Below are positions 61,527-64,000 of a DNA stretch of 64,000 bases, one piece after another (the stretch's first letter is position 1; each line of letters starts with the position of its first letter). A model generated the notes under the pieces. The model worked only from the letters and a program-made list of their open reading frames with translations. It was not told the origin of the DNA and ran no database searches. This DNA is from an uncultured Oscillospiraceae bacterium. GTDB lineage: Bacteria > Bacillota > Clostridia > Oscillospirales > Oscillospiraceae. The stretch lies in NCBI GenBank assembly GCA_947627715.1, contig CANQXK010000010.1, positions 1 to 64,000 of the forward strand. The letters run 5' to 3'. The position numbers and the translations under genes are program-made.

Positions 61527-62132
61527 TCAGCTTACCTCCCTTTCTTTGACTTTCTGATAGTGCGTCTGGCCGTGATACCATTGCTCGAAGCTGTCCTTCA
61601 CTACACGGGTGTGTCCGTTGAGCTTTCTGGCTTCAAACGCTCCTTTTTTCAGCAGGCCATAAACTGTGTTGCGGTGGACACCAAGCATAGCGGCAATCTC
61701 CGAGGCTGAAACGGTCCCGGCGCAGTTCCGACCGGGTTCGGGGCCGTCCACCTTATGGTAGAGCAGCTGGTTGTCGTACCATTCCTCAAAGCTCGCCCGG
61801 TCAATGCGCGGATGACCATTGACCCACTCCATGGAGAATTGCCGTCTTTTCAACAGATCAGCAAGTACACCGCTTGAAGTGATACCGAGAATTGCCGCCA
61901 CTTCTTTTGCCGAGATCGTTCCCGCGTATGTCTGACCCGGCTCCGGCCCGTCAACTTTCTTGTAGTGGAACTGGCCGTTATACCATGTCTCAAAGCTGTC
62001 CAGCTTCACCCGTATCTTTCCGCCGACTGTGACTGTCTCAAAAAGCCTCTGACGCACAAGGTAGTACGCCGCGCCTCTTTTCAGTCCAAGCATCCTTTGA
62101 AGCTCAGGAACCGAAATGCTTGATTTACTCAC
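61527..62132 (-). CDS. Three tandem excisionase-type HTH units
   Basis: 201 residues. Three repeats of about 65: ISVPELQRMLGLKRGAAYYL ... SFETWYNGQFHYKKVDGPEPG; ISAKEVAAILGITSSGVLADL ... SFEEWYDNQLLYHKVDGPEPG; VSASEIAAMLGVHRNTVYGL ... SFEQWYHGQTHYQKVK. Each is a MerR/Xis-like HTH with a wing and a tail linker. GTG 62132 is chosen because GGAGG lies 9 bases upstream; ATG 62168 is further back. Its stop is next to the integrase start, so it probably serves as the recombination directionality factor. Confidence 0.8.
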   Translation of the reverse strand: MSKSSISVPELQRMLGLKRGAAYYLVRQRLFETVTVGGKIRVKLDSFETWYNGQFHYKKVDGPEPGQTYAGTISAKEVAAILGITSSGVLADLLKRRQFSMEWVNGHPRIDRASFEEWYDNQLLYHKVDGPEPGRNCAGTVSASEIAAMLGVHRNTVYGLLKKGAFEARKLNGHTRVVKDSFEQWYHGQTHYQKVKEREVS

Positions 62133-62171
62133 TTTAGTATACCTCCATTCTGCTGGGGAGTACCCCATACT

Positions 62172-62205
62172 CACTGTACCCAAGGCGTTTGCCTTGGGTA
62201 CAGTG
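62172..62205. repeat. Perfect 15-bp inverted repeat between two HTH genes
   Basis: CACTGTACCCAAGGC (62172-62186) pairs with 62191-62205 around GTTT, no mismatch. It lies about 40 bp upstream of the GTG start of the triple-HTH gene, near an AT-rich -10 on that strand. Operator or leader hairpin. Confidence 0.65.
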
Positions 62206-62273
62206 TATATAATGGCAGGAAAAATATCAAAGGTACGAAATCGGTGGTTTGCCCGATTTTGCACACTTGACAA

Positions 62274-62516
62274 TCAGGAGGCATCGAGCCACGCATCAAA
62301 GCTGCTCTTGGATATGCGTATCTGCTTTCCTGCCTTAACGCTTCTGAACAATTTCTTTTTGATAAGCTGATAAGCTGTTGAACGGCTGATGTCGAGGATT
62401 CTCTGAACGTCCTCAACCGAATAGGTTCTTTTATCAAGGCCATCATCCGTAGTTGGGTCCATCCCATCGGAGGCGTTCAATGATCTAATTCTTTGTTCCA
62501 GCATTTCGTCCGGCAT
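62274..62516 (-). CDS. Excisionase-family HTH protein
   Basis: 80 residues. HTH_17-type core TYSVEDVQRILDISRSTAYQLIKKKLFRSVKAGKQIRISKSSFDAWLDAS, a short acidic N-terminus before it. ATG 62516 follows AAAGGATG at about 10 bases; ATG 62528 is possible but too close to the ribosome site. Likely excision or regulation of the element. Confidence 0.8.
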   Translation of the reverse strand: MPDEMLEQRIRSLNASDGMDPTTDDGLDKRTYSVEDVQRILDISRSTAYQLIKKKLFRSVKAGKQIRISKSSFDAWLDAS

Positions 62517-62635
62517 TTGAAACACCATCCTTTACGCTCTGTCGTCGCCCATGCGTTTCTTTTTGGCGGTCACGCGGTATACACGGCCCATGCGCACATT
62601 GCAGTAAGTGCAAGTGTCTTTTGGAGTTATTGGTC

Positions 62636-63127
62636 CTAGCGGTTTACTCCCAAACTCCGTGCTACATCAGCATATGTTTTACCTTTTAAGTAAACTTCCG
62701 ATAATAGCGCGGCATCTTCATCGTCCAACGCCTGCAAAGCCATCTCAAGCTGTTTACGGGCCAAGTGATGCAATGCTTCGCGTTCCACATTTACCTGTTC
62801 GTCCGCAACGACCTCATGCAAGGAGCCTGAATCGCCATCTTTTACATCGCCATCAAGCGATACCGGATTGCTTAGCCCTTTGTCATACTTGTGAAGGTAT
62901 CTGTGTGCGTCCTGCTCTTTTCTCCACGCTATGTATTCCGCCTCCGTTGCCTCCAAAACGATAACATCGGCATCGTGGCAAATCTCATTGCCAATGCGGA
63001 CAAACCTACGATTTTTGTTTTCAGGTAAGATAATCATGGCGTAAAACTCCTTCCCTGTGAGTTCTACCCACTCTATGTTCACTCCGCCGCAGGCGGGGTC
63101 TTTCCAGACATAGTATTTTCTGGACAT
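62636..63127 (-). CDS. Sigma-70-like element protein, C-terminally truncated
   Basis: 163 residues. The N-terminal part (YYVWKDPACGGVNIEWVELTG, RFVRIGNEICHDADVIVLE) is the type found on Tn916-like and other clostridial elements. The C-terminus ALQALDDEDAALLSEVYLKGKTYADVARSLGVNR is the start of sigma region 4, but the protein stops where the recognition helix should begin. Another frame stays open downstream without a start, so a recent frameshift or deletion is likely. ATG 63127 follows GGAGGTAAAACA. Confidence 0.65.
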   Translation of the reverse strand: MSRKYYVWKDPACGGVNIEWVELTGKEFYAMIILPENKNRRFVRIGNEICHDADVIVLEATEAEYIAWRKEQDAHRYLHKYDKGLSNPVSLDGDVKDGDSGSLHEVVADEQVNVEREALHHLARKQLEMALQALDDEDAALLSEVYLKGKTYADVARSLGVNR

Positions 63128-63445
63128 TGTTTTACCTCCGTTTCAGCAAGATGGGTTTGGTTGACTGAAACGAAGGCGGGGGGGAGCGGCAACGAGGTTG
63201 GTCGCTATTGCTTGGAAATAATATGAATTTTAATTCTACTTGGTAGGCATACCTGTCGGGCTGTTGGAAAAGAAATACATTTTCGTTTCATATCCAACTT
63301 GTTTATCAGCAGTTGTCATGCTAACCCCTTTCCGTCAGGACAGGTATTTTATTACTATAAAGACAGGAATTTTATCGGATTTTGTAAAACCGGGCGGTAT
63401 TGTAAAATAAACAGGTATTATAAATCTATTAAGGAGGGAATTATA
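63128..63445. promoter_or_regulatory. Divergent control region with three repeated boxes
   Basis: No gene. ACAGG(T/A)ATTTTAT-like boxes lie at 63340-63352, 63363-63375 and 63411-63421. The middle interval carries TTTTGT, 17 bp, TAAAAT as a possible promoter for the XRE gene. Probably operators of that repressor. Confidence 0.55.
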
Positions 63446-63811
63446 ATGCCTTATATACAGTCTGATTACTCCCGCCCATTAGGAGACGCCGTAAAACGAG
63501 CCCGTGGCAGACTTGATTGCACCCAAAACGAGGTGGCGACTCGGACCGAAGTAGAGATTCGCACGATCTCCAACATTGAAAACTACCGGGCCAACCCGGA
63601 GATGAAAGCGCTGTACCCGCTGATCCGTTTTCTTAAAATTGATCCGCGGGAGATTTTCTACCCGGAAATGGCCAGCGAAGGCCCTCACATTCACCACCTC
63701 CGCACTCTCATTGACGGATGCTCCGATAAGGAGGCGGAGAAACTGATTCCCGTTTTTGATGCCGTCTTGCATATAATGAGGACTTCCGGCTATACTGCGA
63801 TTGAGGGATAG
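63446..63811 (+). CDS. XRE-family repressor-like regulator
   Basis: 121 residues. HTH (about 10-60) PLGDAVKRARGRLDCTQNEVATRTEVEIRTISNIENYRANPEM, then PREIFYPEM and a helical C-terminus. AAGGAGGG precedes ATG 63446 by 8 bases. The only plus-strand gene in this end of the element; by position, the switch regulator. Confidence 0.88.
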   Translation: MPYIQSDYSRPLGDAVKRARGRLDCTQNEVATRTEVEIRTISNIENYRANPEMKALYPLIRFLKIDPREIFYPEMASEGPHIHHLRTLIDGCSDKEAEKLIPVFDAVLHIMRTSGYTAIEG

Positions 63812-63825
63812 GTACAAAAACAAAA

Positions 63826-63860
63826 AGAGCCTGCGTCCCCATATCGGGGAAGCAGGCTCT
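63826..63860. terminator. Hairpin between convergent genes
   Basis: AGAGCCTGC (63826-63834) and TCCCC pair with GGGGA and GCAGGCTCT (63852-63860), with single unpaired bases. Located between the XRE gene and the KTR gene. Confidence 0.7.
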
Positions 63861-63878
63861 GCGCTTAAATCGTCCGGC

Positions 63879-64000
63879 TCATTTGCTCAATACCATTTTC
63901 AGTTGTGCAACATCAATGCAAATTTCTTTTTTACATTTTGGACAGTAAAGTGGAAAGTTGACAAGCACCGTGTTTTCGTATACTTTAGTTTTTGTTTTTT
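63879..64000 (-). CDS. Cysteine-rich KTR protein, cut by the window edge
   Basis: The last 39 codons are present: KTKTKVYENTVLVNFPLYC, then CPKCKKEICIDVAQLKMVLSK. The KT(K/R) repeat, NFPLYCPKCK and the final IxVxQLxxxxSK define the small cysteine-rich KTR proteins (about 60 residues) found on Tn916-like elements near tetracycline-resistance genes. The 5' part and any neighbour lie outside. Confidence 0.85.
   Translation of the reverse strand, partial: KTKTKVYENTVLVNFPLYCPKCKKEICIDVAQLKMVLSK

Larger units (their letters stand above)
58264..64000. mobile_element. Left part of an integrated element at tRNA-Arg (integrative element or prophage)
   Basis: Starts at the 3' half of a tRNA-Arg gene and contains a tyrosine recombinase, excisionase-like HTH proteins, a sigma-like protein, an XRE repressor and a KTR protein. 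Base composition is visibly more AT-rich than the preceding chromosome. The recombinase gene lies within 2 kb of the att site, as usual. The right end is outside the window, so its type (conjugative element or phage) and size are open. Confidence 0.85.

Noticed and set aside
62529-62635. Small zinc-ribbon-like gene (CTYC)
   Set aside because: The frame is open but has no ATG, GTG or TTG at a sensible place before the Cys pair; kept only as support for a broken sigma-like gene.

Overview
The window is high-GC chromosomal DNA whose gene order and protein types (ThiT with a TPP riboswitch, a DUF1292 protein, Mrp with a Cys-rich N-terminus, an rpmH-rnpA-yidD-yidC-jag block, consensus TTGACA/TATAAT promoters, strong GGAGG ribosome sites, TTG and GTG starts) point to an anaerobic gut Firmicute of the Oscillospiraceae/Clostridia type. 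This is inferred from content, not from a search.

Layout. 1-9.2 kb: mrp, murA, rlmH, a DUF2007-like gene, a phosphohexomutase, a class A penicillin-binding protein with a Pro/Gly/Glu/Thr repeat tail, and two small genes. 9.2-11 kb: a candidate structured RNA, folA-thyA and tRNA-Ser(CGA). 11-17.7 kb: a minus-strand run of dCMP deaminase, XRE regulator, lepA, GH2 glycosidase and a membrane glycosyltransferase-like protein. 17.7-25.7 kb: rpmH-rnpA-yidD-yidC-jag-acpP, a CBS protein, mnmG, a stand-alone nucleotidyltransferase, and TPP riboswitch-thiT. 25.7-29.7 kb: a galK-galE-galT operon with repeated operator-like dyads. 29.8-34.2 kb: a VanG-type D-Ala-D-Ser ligase and a VanT-type membrane serine racemase, plus a kinase-like protein that lacks the phospho-acceptor histidine. 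34.4-46.6 kb: gapA, a MATE exporter, GNAT, glnS, an ABC exporter behind a leader peptide, feoAB, YitT, prmA and a small conserved protein.

46.6-55.7 kb is an accessory island. It starts with two copies, one degraded, of a module made of a CAP-domain gene 3' end, a hairpin and a small secreted protein. The second copy sits between two 34-bp direct repeats that duplicate the 3' end of a WYL regulator gene. The WYL gene is divergent from a three-gene operon: a TRADD-N-associated-type membrane protein, a protein of unknown N-terminal fold with a C-terminal Hint domain, and a 1006-residue protein with two LamG-like domains, two membrane helices and a transglutaminase-like Cys-His-Asp domain. This operon is the best candidate for an undescribed system, probably a membrane-associated conflict or effector system under WYL control. 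That role is inference.

55.7-58.2 kb carries an aldo/keto reductase and flavodoxin pair with a divergent LysR regulator. From 58.26 kb to the right edge lies one end of an integrated element that begins at the 3' half of a tRNA-Arg gene: a PBECR4-type protein, a tyrosine recombinase, excisionase-like HTH proteins (one with three tandem HTH units), a truncated sigma-like protein, an XRE repressor and a cut-off cysteine-rich KTR protein. The intact tRNA and the other end should lie beyond the window.
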